The notes below the pieces were generated by a model. It worked only from the letters and a program-made list of their open reading frames with translations, had not been told where the DNA came from and searched no databases. Source: Plasmodium brasilianum (Eukaryota > Apicomplexa > Aconoidasida > Haemosporida > Plasmodiidae). From it: a stretch of 64,000 nt of DNA. Within the stretch, counting starts at the first letter, position 1. Every line of letters begins with the position of its first letter. Position numbers and translations under genes: made by a program. The stretch spans positions 573,501 to 637,500 of the forward strand of contig NC_090121.1 of NCBI RefSeq assembly GCF_023973825.1, given 5' to 3'. Shown here piece by piece: positions 45,842-57,307 of the stretch.

Positions 45842-47973
45842 ATGAAATGCACCAAAAAAGTGTGATCCTCAAATGCGGAAAAAGTTAGCACATTAGGTGT
45901 AAACGGGCGATGATAACTGGTAATATGTACTGGCTACATGAACGGGCAATATATAATGGCTACAAGAACGGGCAAAATATAATGGTTACATGAACGGGCA
46001 ATATATAATGGCTACAAGAACGGGCAAAATATAATGGTTACATGAACGGGCAAAATATAATGGTTACATGAACGGGCAATATATAATGGCTACAAGAACG
46101 GGCAAAATATAATGGTTACATGAACGGGCAATATATAATGGCTACAAGAACGGGCAAAATATAATGGTTACATGAACGGGCAATATATAATGGCTACAAG
46201 AACGGGCAAAATATAATGGTTACATGAACGGGCAAAATATAATGGTTACATGAACGGGCAATATATAATGGCTACAAGAACGGGCAAAATATAATGGTTA
46301 CATGAACGGGTAATATATAATGGTTACATGAACGCGCGACAGAATATATCATATTATTTATGAGTACATTTATCCCCGTAGTGAAACAAAACATTAAAAA
46401 TATAACTTCCCCTGTGTTATTTTATCTTGTTTAAATGATTCGAAGAAAAAGTCCCTAAAAACTTCCTTTATCTTTGCCTTACTTTTTTAATTTTATTTCA
46501 AACGCAATATTTAATTTTGGATAAAATACATAATGCGGGGAACCATGTGTGTTTATCTTCATATATTTTCGCAGGGGGGTAAAAACATAGACAAAGATGG
46601 TCAAAAAAAAAAAAGAAAATAATAAAAAATAGTAAAATATGATATAATAAAAAATAGTAATATATGATATAATAAAATATAGCAAAATATGATATGATAT
46701 GATATAATATAATATAATATGGTAAAATATGATATGATAAAATACAATAAAATAAAAAAAAACTATAAAATTAAAACATTAAAACAATAGAAGACTATAA
46801 TGGGTTGTAATTAACAATAGACACTCAGTAAAATAAATTTGAAGGTATACTTTTACGGCTAGGTAATGAACAGAAAAAAAAAAAAAAAAAAGGAAAATGA
46901 AGAAAAAAAACATTCAAATTTTTATTATGTGAATAAGGGGAGGAAATCCTAACTTTATTCAATTACTAATTTAATAATTTAATAATTTTGTAAATTAATA
47001 TTGTGTAAAATTCAACTTTGATTCTTTTTTTTTTTATATTGTGTTTTTTTTTTTTTTTTTTTTTTCGATGTACCCTTTTTTAATTAACAAAAGTCCCTCT
47101 GTAATAAACCGTATAATTATTTGTATGTAATATATATTGCCATATGAATCATGTGTAACTGTTAAAGATTTTAAAATAAAAATTTTTGTAAAAAGAAAAA
47201 TAAAAAGAACTATAATTTATATATTATAAAAATAGCATATAATAACATCATTTACGGTTTGTTTAATATTATAGGTGCGATGCAAAAAAAAAAAATTTTA
47301 TCTTTTTTTACATTAAGCGAATATTGTTACATAAACGAATGTATATATATATTTATATATACTAATATGTATTTATTAATATGTACTATATATATGGGCA
47401 TTTCTGTACCGTTTATATATTTAGGCTATTTACGAGTTCTCCCATATTTACCTATTCACGTAATTATATTCATTTGCTTATATAATAAAAAAATTCGCAA
47501 AAATCTTTAAACCTTTTAGTTAAAACTCGCCCATTGGCAAATATGCTTTAAACGTTGGTTCGCAGAATTTAGAATTTTTATCTACTTGGCAAATTAAAAA
47601 AAGAGAAAAACGAAGGATAAATATATACATTAACATTAACATTAACATTAACATTAACATTAACATTAATATTAACATTAATATTAACATAGAAATATAT
47701 ATAGATATATGCATAACTATGTACATAAACATATACCTAAACATATACATAAGCACAAACTTAAATATAAACATAAAAAGAATTATTCAAAACTTAAGAA
47801 AATTTCAAGTGCTTTTTCTTAAGCTGTTATTTTTAAACATAACGAAAGTATAAATTACACGCTTTGTTATAAAAAAGTTAAGAAAGGCTTTTTTTTTTTT
47901 TTTTCTTTGTATAATTCTCAGCTTTACCGTTAATAACAATACAATATAATGGTTTTTTAAATATTTATATAAT
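45842..47973. other. Divergent intergenic region with higher-order repeat and weak ORFs
   Basis: It starts with the 26-bp repeat array (listed), then ATATGATATAATAAAATAG-type repeats (46640-46745), a long T run at 47045 and ACATTA hexamers (47630-47690). Two short open segments, 47280-47510 (+, hydrophobic, 76 codons from ATG) and 47587-47520 (-, ends FKAYLPMGEF), are exon-like but neither makes a full gene, and they end only 10 bp apart. Confidence 0.5.
45941..46330. repeat. 26-bp minisatellite with two alternating unit types
   Basis: Fifteen consecutive 26-bp units begin AACGGGCAA. Type A continues TATATAATGGCTACAAG and type B continues AATATAATGGTTACATG. The order reads A B A B B A B A B A B B A B, then a variant (AACGGGTAA..). 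It lies 100 bp upstream of the 816-residue gene's start, so in its promoter or leader. Confidence 0.88.
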
Positions 47974-48822
47974 ATGGATTTTAATTCGAGAAAAAAAAAA
48001 AAGAAAAAAGATGATGATATATACAATGAAAATATAAATATATATTTGGAGGAAAATGACAATTATATACTTGATTTGGAAAAAAAGGTTCAAACCCTAA
48101 AACTGGTAAGACAGTTTTTAATGACAATAAGGAAAGTCATATATACATATAAATTTCATTACACAAGCATAGCATACTTTTACATGTTACATAGTTATAG
48201 ATTTATTCTCGTTTTTATGTATATAAATTTATGGGTGTGTATATTAATAAATACTTATATATGTACTTTCATATATATACACTTATATATATGTATGCAT
48301 GAACAACTATCCAACCGCAACTTATAAAAATTATTTTTCCATTTAATTAAAAAAATTACGCAGATAGGTTCCAACCTAAGAGAGGAAGTTAGGACTTCCA
48401 ATTCTCTTCTAGACAATTTAGTAAAAATAAAAAGGCGTACATAAATTATAAATATATATACACATGTGTAGATATATACATATGTTCATATAGCTCTTTT
48501 AATATTTTATTATTTCCCATTTTAACACAAGCTCCACTAATTTCCCTCTTTTGTGTTTCACTCCAGTCCGATCGCATGGAAAGCGTAAATAAAAAATTAA
48601 CAGGAGTATATAGGAGAGTCAAAAATATTTTAAGAACAAAGGTAAAAGAAGCAGCAAATAAGCAACAAAAACCAATTCAAGCCAATTAAATAAAAACTTA
48701 TTTAATTTATCATATTTCTTTTTATTTATTTTTTATAGGGAAATAAATACTTGTTTTACCTTATATTGTTCTTTCTTTTTTTGCTGTTTTTTATGAACTA
48801 TTTATACCGAAAAAATAAATGA
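47974..48822 (+). CDS. BET1: SNARE protein Bet1 (Qc-type), 115 aa, 4 exons
   Basis: Exons: 47974-48105, 48364-48420, 48567-48641, 48739-48822, all phase 0 with GT/AG ends. The protein is a short basic/acidic N-terminus, a SNARE coiled-coil (about residues 28-88: ENDNYILDLEKKVQTLKL, IGSNLREEVRTSNSLLDNL, SDRMESVNKKLTGVYRRVK), and a single C-terminal transmembrane anchor (YLFYLILFFLFLLFFMNYLY) with a short basic luminal end. Layout and length match Bet1, the Qc-SNARE of ER-to-Golgi vesicle fusion. LREEVRTSNSLL lines up with the EIGHEVKTQNKLL region of animal Bet1. The residue at the central ionic layer appears to be Arg66 instead of Gln (see findings). Confidence 0.85.
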
Positions 48823-50024
48823 AACACACAAGCAAGCAGACAATATAGATACAGTACATACGTAAATACATAAATAAATATATACAGCTGCCTATGAAAG
48901 TTGTGAAAAGGTCATACGGATGGCACTGCAAAAGTGCATGCGTGTATAATTTTTTAAAAATGCCCTATTTTCAGGGAGGCCTTGAAATAATAAGCTTAAA
49001 ATAATTTGTTCAACTCTTATTGTATTTATTTATTTTTTTTTAAGTTCATTTAATCATGCTTATAAATATTCTTGTGTTGTATGTATATATGTTTTCTTCT
49101 AGATTGGATTACTTTATTGATTATTACACATTTACAATTTTCTTTTACTTTCTTTTTTCGCATTCTTTCTTCGCATTCTTTCTTCGCATTCTTTTTTCGC
49201 ATTCTTTCTTCGCATTCTTTCTTCGCATTCTATCTTCGCATTCTTTTTTCGCATTCTTTTTTCGCATTCTTTTTTCGCATTCTTTCTTCATATTCTTTCT
49301 TCGCATTCTTTTTTCGCATTCTTTTTTCGCATTCTTTTTTTTTTTTTTTTTTTGTAAACATCAATTGTTTTAACAAGCAAAAAAATAAAATCAGCAATGA
49401 GAAAAAAAAAGAAAAAAAGAAAATAAAAACATATAGAACAAAGCAAAGCGAAACGAAGCAAGAGTAAGGCAAGAAAAAAAAATGTATATATCCAAAATTC
49501 TAAATTATGAAAATCGCTAATTTTAAAAGGTTACATGATCAAATGTGTGAATTATAACGTAGCAAGTTGATCATAAAATATTCTTTAATTATTATTAAAA
49601 AAATATTTTATCATTAAATTTCTCTTATAGCTTTTATATGATAATAATAAAAATTAATAAGTAAATGTGAAGAAAATATTCTACTACTATTAGTATCTCT
49701 TTTTAATGACTGCCAAAAAAAAATTTTCCCAATGGAACTTTATTATTTATTATTTTTTGTATTTCCTGCCTTTATTTTTCCTTAAAAATTTAATCAAAGT
49801 AAAATGCTGATAAGAAAACGCACAAATATATGAACAGACTAATATTTTGTGGGATATCTTGGTAATATATCAAATATTAGGAAAAACATTTATGTTTTTA
49901 GTTCCATTCAAACCATGTAAATATCAAGTATGAGTGTATAACTACATATATATGCACTCGAATGGATATAATATCTACATATGCCCCAAGACATTCTGGA
50001 TATATATTATATACAGTACATATA

Positions 50025-50065
<41 letters not shown>

Positions 50066-50110
50066 AACACATACAGATTATAGGAAGAAAAAAAAAAAGG
50101 GGGCAGAAAG
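48823..50110. other. Tandem intergenic region (Bet1 / ARV1)
   Basis: It holds the Bet1 3' UTR, a 13-bp repeat block (listed), and the ARV1 promoter with a (TA)n run of about 34 bp at 50028-50061. No gene is seen. Confidence 0.6.
49153..49335. repeat. 13-bp minisatellite CGCATTCTTTCTT
   Basis: About fourteen units with C/T variation. The plus strand stays open in two frames (Phe/Arg/Ile/Ser-rich peptides), caused by the 13-bp period. Non-coding. Confidence 0.82.
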
Positions 50111-51952
50111 ATGATTTGCATAAAATGCGGCAGGTGCAATTCTAGCCTTTACACTGTATATAACAAAACAAACATAAAATTGAATGAATGTAATCGATGT
50201 AATGAGATATGTGATGAGTATATGGAGAAAAATACCTTTTTAATTTTTATGAATATATTATTTTTGAAGCCAGAAATATATAGACATATAGTTTTCAACA
50301 GGTTAAAATATCATGACAGATTTATACACGTATTTTTTTTAAAAATGATTTTTTTATTTATAATAATAAATGTTTATTTACATCCTAATTTTGAAAGTGA
50401 TCATGTAGAGAAAAATGTTCTATCAGACATATTTTTTATGAATAACAATTTTGAATATACTAGGGAAAATGACTCTCCAAGTTATAATTGTTCCTCTTAC
50501 ACGTTATTTATGTATAAATATGATGAAAAATATAAATTATATGGTTTATATAACATATCTAATAATTCAAACATAAGCAATTTAGTTAATATACACAAAG
50601 ACAAATTCTTAACCTGCATTTTTAATAACAAATTAAGTCATCGCAATGTTTGTATTGTTAATAGAAACTATAAACACTCATATGACTATGACAAGCATCT
50701 TATAGATATATTTCTACACAATAATTCACAGAATATCAATAAATATAAGGATACAAAAAAGTTAAGTCTTAACATTGATCAAGAAGGAAAAAGAAAAAAA
50801 AAAAAAAAAAAGAAAAAAAAAGAGAGTGACAATGATAAAAATGAGAATAGTCCTAACAGTGAGACATACCATAACAGGGACAAAAACGAGAACGTTCCAA
50901 ACAGTAATAATTGCAAAAACTATGAGAACGAGGAGGACAAAAATAGTAGAGGGATCAGGTCAAACATAGCAAAGTATACAAGAAAAGCTATTTCATATTT
51001 AACAAGCAAATTAAAATACGAATCTATATTTAAGCTAAGAAGAAACAACTTGCTATTAAAGAATGATCTAATAACACTAAAAAATTCTGATGAGTACAAC
51101 AGTCTATATCAAATAATAAATGTTCTCATATATTACAACATTCACGAATACAAAATAGTTCTTGAAACAAAAGAAAAAGAAACATTTAATGTTAACTATG
51201 TTATGAAAATTATATCTAATATATTTTTTTATGATAAATCGTTAAAAAAAAAAAATTATATAAAAAGTGATTCAAATATACATTTAATAAATAAAAACTC
51301 CAATGATTTTTGTTATGATAAAAGTAAAGAGTCCACCTTTGATAATGTATGTCATGATTATGACTACATAGGTAATAATTCCCACGGATTAAAAGGCTTA
51401 TGTAAAAATTTAATAAGAAAAATAAACAGCATATTCAATAAAAATGCAGAAGAAATAACAAAAAAACAAAATAAAAGTACAAAAAATATTAAAATTAAAC
51501 AAATAAGCATGTATTCTAAGCTTTTGTTTTCAGATTTAGACAATGAAAAATTCATTTTAAAAATCTGTAATTCGTCATTTTCTCTCAAAAATTTAAAGTC
51601 CGTTACTATTAACTATATTACTTATTTTTTATTACTATGTATTTTCACGCACCTTCTTAAGTTATACCAGCAAAGAAAGTACAATGTTAATATAACGATG
51701 GTAAAATACAATTATCTTTTTATGCTTTTTGTATTAAGTAACTATCCCTTGGTAATATATTTTATTTTACAAGTCTTTAATTACAATTATATAAATATTT
51801 ATTTAAAAATTTACACAATCATTTGCAATACAATAGCATATCACATATTCATATCTAGCGACAACAATTATGTATGTTATTCTATCTTTTCTGTACTTAC
51901 AAGCTATTTACTCAAAAACATTCTCATGATTAAAGTAAATGCATATATTTAG
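50111..51952 (+). CDS. ARV1: ARV1-like lipid homeostasis protein (613 aa)
   Basis: Single exon, ATG at 50111. The N-terminus is the ARV1 homology domain: MICIKCGRCNSSLYTVY with C3-x-x-C6, then C27-x-x-C30, followed by EICDEYMEKNTFLIFMNILF and LKPEIYRHIVFNR. The two CxxC pairs probably bind zinc. ARV1 proteins sit in the ER membrane and affect sterol and sphingolipid distribution and GPI-anchor intermediates. A hydrophobic segment lies at about 76-94, and three to four further membrane segments at about 495-610. Between them is a roughly 350-residue Asn/Lys-rich insert (with a run of Lys at about 225), so the protein is twice the family's usual 240-340 residues. Identity rests on the N-terminal domain and is strong there. 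Confidence 0.87.
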   Translation: MICIKCGRCNSSLYTVYNKTNIKLNECNRCNEICDEYMEKNTFLIFMNILFLKPEIYRHIVFNRLKYHDRFIHVFFLKMIFLFIIINVYLHPNFESDHVEKNVLSDIFFMNNNFEYTRENDSPSYNCSSYTLFMYKYDEKYKLYGLYNISNNSNISNLVNIHKDKFLTCIFNNKLSHRNVCIVNRNYKHSYDYDKHLIDIFLHNNSQNINKYKDTKKLSLNIDQEGKRKKKKKKKKKESDNDKNENSPNSETYHNRDKNENVPNSNNCKNYENEEDKNSRGIRSNIAKYTRKAISYLTSKLKYESIFKLRRNNLLLKNDLITLKNSDEYNSLYQIINVLIYYNIHEYKIVLETKEKETFNVNYVMKIISNIFFYDKSLKKKNYIKSDSNIHLINKNSNDFCYDKSKESTFDNVCHDYDYIGNNSHGLKGLCKNLIRKINSIFNKNAEEITKKQNKSTKNIKIKQISMYSKLLFSDLDNEKFILKICNSSFSLKNLKSVTINYITYFLLLCIFTHLLKLYQQRKYNVNITMVKYNYLFMLFVLSNYPLVIYFILQVFNYNYINIYLKIYTIICNTIAYHIFISSDNNYVCYSIFSVLTSYLLKNILMIKVNAYI

Positions 51953-53105
51953 ATTAACAACAGAGTTATGAGTTGCCACGCATATGATCTTTTTGTAATG
52001 GATATGTTCACAAATTGTAACTTCAAGCAGAGATGTAACCGTAAACGCAATATGGTATACAAGCTTTTTAAATAAAGAAAATTATAAAAAATTTGTAAAT
52101 GTGAAAAACGAATTACGCTTGTGCGCATGCATGTATTCTCACCCATTTATAGATTTTTTATTTGGTTACATTTCACAATGTTATCCGTAATTTATTTTTC
52201 AAGTAAAAATGTCTTTTTTTTTTTTTCTTTTTTTTTTTTTTTGTCTCATTCTCGACAAAATGGTGATATATTATTATATTTTGAATATCCCTCCTCATTT
52301 TGTCTTATTTCATTTTTTATTTTATTTTTTTGTAAAATTTGTACAACCTTCAAATCTTTTTTTGTGTTTAATCATTTAAAAAGAGATAATAAAATGTGTG
52401 TGTAAAGTAAAAATGAACAGTTAAATGTGCACATTCCTACAATTAAAAATTGTTATTTTCTTTGTTTATAAAAAAGGAAAATAATAAAATAAAATAAAAT
52501 AAAACTGCGTAATATAATAAAATAGAGTAATATAATAAAATAGAGTAATATAATAAAATAGAGTAATATAATAAAATAGAGTAATATAATAAAATAGAGT
52601 AATATAATAAAATAGAGTAATATAATAAAATAGGTAATATAATAAAATAGGGTAATATAATAAAATAGAGTATTATAATAAAATAGAGTAATAAAATAAA
52701 ATAATATAATAAAATAACATAATAAAATAAAATAACATAATAAAATAACATAATAAAATAATATAATAAAATAATATAATAAAATAATATAATAATATAA
52801 TAAAATAATATAATAAAATAAAAATTACTTTTTTTCCCAAAAAGTATTGTTCATTTTAACATGACCACCACGTAAAGAAAAAAAAAAAAAAAGCTCAAAA
52901 GGATAGCCTTTTCTGAGTCTTAAAAAAATGCAAAGTGTAAAAAGTATTACTTGATATAAAGTAATTGTAAAAAAAAAAAAAAAAAAAAAAAGGATTCCAC
53001 ATAAATATACTAAACGTAGGGAAATTTTGAAATGAAGCTCAAAAGACCATTCATCAAAAATACCTTACAAATACGTGCACATGTGTATATCCCTGCAAAT
53101 ATATA
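51953..53105. other. Convergent intergenic region (ARV1 / proteasome beta-5)
   Basis: It contains poly-T tracts near 52210-52250, a large AT minisatellite (listed) and poly-A at about 52880 and 52970. No gene is seen. Confidence 0.6.
52490..52830. repeat. 18-bp minisatellite AGTAATATAATAAAATAG
   Basis: About ten well-kept 18-bp units grade into shorter TAATATAATAAAATAA units towards 52830. The opposite strand is open in a long frame (Tyr/Ile/Leu), a repeat artefact. Confidence 0.82.
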
Positions 53106-53924
53106 TTACATAACATATTGATCGTTTTGCGCCGGATTTGAATATTGATAATGTAAATCGTATACATCTTGTCCTTCAATAATTTTATCATATCCATTTT
53201 TATGAATATAATACACTCTTACTTTTCCTCCTGATCCTCCATCTCTAAATGTTGCATGATAAATTGCATTTTTGGCTAGCTCAACAGCTTGGTCCAAATT
53301 TATATTATAATCATACGATGAGTCTAAAATAGAATATGCATACGTACTACCACTACCACAACTAAATAAATGTCCTTCCACCTTTTTTCCTTCATCGTCA
53401 ATATAAAACATATTAAAACCTGTGTGATCATAGCCACTTAAAATTATACCGCAACATAAACCATATCCTTTATATTGATACAATATATTACTTAATATAG
53501 TGCTAGCTGCTCTTACTGAAATTTTTTCATTATTTCTTAACTCATATATCTTTATTATTTTCCCTAAGTATTTTTCCCAATAAAGACAATCTGCTGCTCC
53601 TCCTGCCATTGTTCCCAATATATTTTTATTTATTTCAATAATTTTTTCTACATTTTGCGAAGAAATAAAGGAACCCATTGAGGCTCTTGAATCTACAGCA
53701 ACTATTATCCCATCTTTAAACTTAAAAGCTAATGTTGTTGTACCTTTGTGAAAATCAAACAATTTACTTGTTTCTCTTTTTGTTTTTGCATCTTTTATAA
53801 AATTCCTTGGCACACTTACTGGAGCTACGGCAAATTCTAATTCATCTCTATTTAATTTTTCTTCTTCTATATCATTTATCAAGTTATCAATTTCGTTCAT
53901 AAAACTTTCATCACTTTCCATCAT
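53106..53924 (-). CDS. PSMB5: 20S proteasome subunit beta type-5 (272 aa, with propeptide)
   Basis: Single exon, ATG at 53924. A 61-residue propeptide ends ..DFHKG, then the mature chain begins TTTLAFKF, so Thr62 is the catalytic Thr1 freed by self-cleavage. Asp78 (Asp17), Lys94 (Lys33) and the ILGTMAGGAADC loop (Met106 = Met45, Ala110 = Ala49) are the known beta-5 active-site and S1-pocket residues for chymotrypsin-like activity. RDGGSGG (about 227-233) carries the conserved Asp/Ser that support Thr1. This subunit is the main target of bortezomib-type and asparagine-ethylenediamine antimalarial proteasome inhibitors. The family assignment is certain. PI31 and RAD23 in the same window act on the same pathway, but there is no operon-like link. 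Confidence 0.96.
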   Translation of the reverse strand: MMESDESFMNEIDNLINDIEEEKLNRDELEFAVAPVSVPRNFIKDAKTKRETSKLFDFHKGTTTLAFKFKDGIIVAVDSRASMGSFISSQNVEKIIEINKNILGTMAGGAADCLYWEKYLGKIIKIYELRNNEKISVRAASTILSNILYQYKGYGLCCGIILSGYDHTGFNMFYIDDEGKKVEGHLFSCGSGSTYAYSILDSSYDYNINLDQAVELAKNAIYHATFRDGGSGGKVRVYYIHKNGYDKIIEGQDVYDLHYQYSNPAQNDQYVM

Positions 53925-55155
53925 TTCTATTTCTCTTTATATATTTATTAATGGATATTTTATTATAGTTTTAACATCGATAATTTCAATTTTTTTTTTT
54001 TTAATAATTGACCTCCCTCTACCTATTAGCTGAAAGAGTTATAAAAATGCACAAATTTAATTTTTATTTATTTATTTTTTTTTATTAAAATTTACATGTT
54101 TTGTGATACATAAATATATATTTCTTTTTTTATTAAAATTTACATACAACTAGAGATGCACATATACATATATTTAACTATTTTTTTTTTTTTAATGTAT
54201 GGTATAGCATATATTATCCATTGGTTATGAAATTATAACTTCGTTATAAAATAGTATTCTTGTTTATATTTGAGTAATAAATAAATGCGTAAAAAAATTT
54301 CCTAATAAAAATTAAGAGCAATATGGTATACATAAATACTAAACATTTAAAACATTATGATGTTTTTCATTTTTTTTTGTTATATAAACAGGGCACTCTC
54401 AGTATTATGTTATGGGATTTAAAACATATATATGTGCATATATATATATACGTGCACGTACTCAATATATTGATGTTTGCATATTGATTATATTTTTGTA
54501 TTTACAGCTCTCATGAGTCATGTAGTTCAAGAAAAAGATAGTACTAAATGAAACAAGTATTTAATGAAATTGTAAGTTTGAAAAAAATAATGTGCAACGA
54601 AAAAATTAGCTAATATATATTTATTTTTTAGTAAAGTTTACTATGACAACTATATAATAAAAGCGTATAATAGGCCTAAAACTAAATACATATATATGAA
54701 TATGTGTGTACATTTATTTAGAGCTTTTTTTTTTTTTTTTTTCCTGTTCAATTATATAACATGTGAAAAATATCAAGACGCATCATACATGTAAAATAGA
54801 ATTGACACACATAATTTTTATATCGAAAAATAAGCTTTTTAATAACATGTATATCTTTCTGTTTTCTTATTAAGTTATGATTCATCCCACATTTTTATTT
54901 TTTCTTTTATTATTACCCTTAATATAGTAGCATAACATAGGGAGCATTACAGAACTAGATACATCATTAATTAATTTTTATTCCGTATTCTCATAAAAAA
55001 ATAAGTTTTATCAAGTTTCACAAAAACGTATCTTTTTTACAGTACGATACTTTTTTGTTTTTTCGTTATACATATATATATATGGGTATTTTCATTCAAC
55101 TAATTCAGTAGTTTTGCTAATTGAGGCATAAGAAAATGTAATATTAGTAGAATTT

Positions 55156-55200
<45 letters not shown>

Positions 55201-56208
55201 TTATTTATTATAATAAAACTTACCATTAAAGGGGTTATTTTAGAATCATATAAGGAATATAAGTGCACAACATTTATATATGTGCATATACATATACATA
55301 TTCATATGTATAAATATGTCTATGTTAAAAAGATAGTTCTTGGTATTCACTTAAATTTTTTTGTATTGTTCAATTAAGACAACTTCAATTTCTTTTAAGG
55401 ACTGGAAAATTATACTATAACATATGTACTAATTTAGTAGTATTCAAAAAGGAAAACTCTTTGACCATTTCCTAGTTTTATTAATTCATTTAAGGTAAAT
55501 TAATTATATGTTTTTTAGAATAATGTAATAACAGAAGTGTACACATATATATATAAAGTTTATTAAATCCCGTTAAGTTAAAATGATTCAACAATAATAA
55601 TAACTTTAGTTAAGTAATGCTTTATGGCTAATTTTGCAATTTTAAAACATTAAAAAAAAAAAAAAAATCTGCTGATCCTTTTTTTTTTTTTCGTTTTAGT
55701 TAGTTTTACATGAAATTATTTATATTTTATTTCACTATGAATAAAATGTATTCATAAGAAAATAAAAAGGATTATAATATCAACAGTTTAAAAAAAAAAA
55801 AAAAAGAAGATATAATGTTTGCAAATTTTTTTGATAAAATAAAAAAAATAATGTAAGAATAAGGTTCATTCATGAAATAGCAACCAAGTAAAGAAAAAAA
55901 TTAACTTTCCGTGTCCATGCACTAATTATACACATGGGAAAATATGGGTTAACTAATTTTACATTTAATTTTACTTCGTTTATAATTTACACTTTTAAAC
56001 TTGTTTTTGTCCGTACTTTCGTTTTTGTCCTTACTTTCGTTTTTGTCCTTACTTTCGTATTTTTCTTTACTTTCGTTTTTGTTTTTTCCTGTTTTTTTTT
56101 TTTTTTTTTTTTAGAGTTGTATAAAAAATGAGTATAATTATACATATGAATAAAATGGTTATTAAAAGGATTATATTACATTTGAATATGCTTTTTCCCT
56201 TTTCCCCT

Positions 56209-56287
<79 letters not shown>

Positions 56288-56310
56288 TGTCATTCATAGT
56301 GATAAACTAG
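53925..56310. other. Tandem intergenic region upstream of beta-5
   Basis: It contains a (TA)n tract at 55158-55196, poly-A at about 55651 and 55791, 18-bp ACTTTCGTTTTTGTCCTT repeats at about 56010-56085, and a 76-base T run (listed). A 65-codon frame at 55934-56131 consists largely of that repeat and is not called. No RNA gene is recognised. Confidence 0.55.
56210..56285. repeat. Uninterrupted 76-base poly-T tract (poly-A on the minus strand)
   Basis: A pure homopolymer that begins 25 bases after the stop codon of the minus-strand membrane protein gene, reading as poly-A on that gene's sense strand. The length may be inexact because of sequencing slippage. Confidence 0.85.
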
Positions 56311-56826
56311 CTATGCGTTGTAATCATTGTGTTTCATTGCATCTTCCTTCTCCTTTTTTTTTTTTTCTTTTTGCATGTCATTTTCTATCTCCATATAGTT
56401 TTTGAATTCCCATCCTGTTCCCCCTGCTTTAAAAACTTTGCATATAGACAAATATAAATTAAGGAAAAACGCTTCTCCAAGTAGCAAGGCAAATATAATA
56501 AATATTATAAAAACTTTGCTTTGTATACTTATTTCAGTAAGAGCAAATAAAGCAATAATAAGAAATACTAGAGCCACAACATAAAAACACACATTAATGG
56601 CTGTAAAAATTGCAACAATATAAAATATAATAAAATTTTTAAGTATCAGACCAAGAACAATCAAACATCCTAATAATCCACTTGAAACAACAGTCCACAC
56701 TTTATAATTTTGTTCCGACGTGAATATACATGCTAAACAAGCTATAAAATGAAATATGGCAGCTGCTGTGCATCCCCCTGCTAATGGGAAACAGCAACAT
56801 TTAGACAACTTTCCCCATACTGCCAT
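56311..56826 (-). CDS. Multi-span membrane protein of unknown function (171 aa)
   Basis: Single exon, ATG at 56826. Hydrophobic segments lie at about 16-36, 44-62, 64-96 (long enough for one or two helices) and 103-128, so four or five spans. The N-terminus has a cysteine cluster (KCCCF, residues 9-13) that could be palmitoylated, next to a predicted membrane edge. The C-terminal tail is charged (KEKKKKEKED), probably cytosolic. No motif of the GAPM, tetraspanin or DHHC families is present; the general shape resembles tetraspan/MARVEL-type proteins. The frame is clean and codon use is like its neighbours, so I regard the gene as real, but I cannot name it. Confidence 0.7.
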   Translation of the reverse strand: MAVWGKLSKCCCFPLAGGCTAAAIFHFIACLACIFTSEQNYKVWTVVSSGLLGCLIVLGLILKNFIIFYIVAIFTAINVCFYVVALVFLIIALFALTEISIQSKVFIIFIIFALLLGEAFFLNLYLSICKVFKAGGTGWEFKNYMEIENDMQKEKKKKEKEDAMKHNDYNA

Positions 56827-57245
56827 TTTGATATAATTTTGGTTAAAAATATAAATTTTATTTTTTTCAGTTCCACAGTTAATTGTACGGAAATAATTAC
56901 TCTTCGTTTTGTTTGTTGTTTGCTCCTTTGTTTTATTACTTTTTTTGTTTCTTGTTTTTATTCCTTTTTTTTTGGTCTTTTTTTCTGTTTGTTTATCTAT
57001 TTGTCTGTTTATGAATTATATATTATATTCTTCAAATTCTTCAAATTTTTCAAATTCTTCAAATTTTTCAAATTCTTCAAATTTTTCAAATTCTTCAAAT
57101 TTTTCAAAGATAATATTTAAAAAAAATTGTAAATGTAACAAAAAAAAAAAAAAGAAAAAAAAAAAAAAATTAAACATGTACAAACCAGGCTGAATTGTGC
57201 AAAAACCAATAAGAGGTAAAACAAGGTAGCTTTTTTTTTTCTTTT

Positions 57246-57281
<36 letters not shown>

Positions 57282-57307
57282 CGATTGTCATGCATATATT
57301 TTTTAAT
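56827..57307. other. Short tandem intergenic region
   Basis: It holds 9/18-bp TTCAAATTC/TTCAAATTT repeats at 57029-57108, an A-rich tract at 57140-57170 and a T run of about 31 bases at 57251-57281. No gene is seen. Confidence 0.65.

Noticed and set aside
46479..46685. Minus-strand frame ending SPHYVFYPKLNIAFEIKLKK, and a plus-strand frame reading GGKNIDKDGQ at the same place
   Set aside because: Each is mildly exon-like, but they oppose each other and neither has a partner exon.
47280..47587. Plus-strand 76-codon hydrophobic ORF and a minus-strand exon-like segment ending FKAYLPMGEF
   Set aside because: They converge within 10 bp, have no recognisable family, and recalled synteny leaves no room for a further gene; kept only as a note.
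55934..56131. 65-codon ORF with ATG near poly-T
   Set aside because: Largely an 18-bp repeat translated; no homology.
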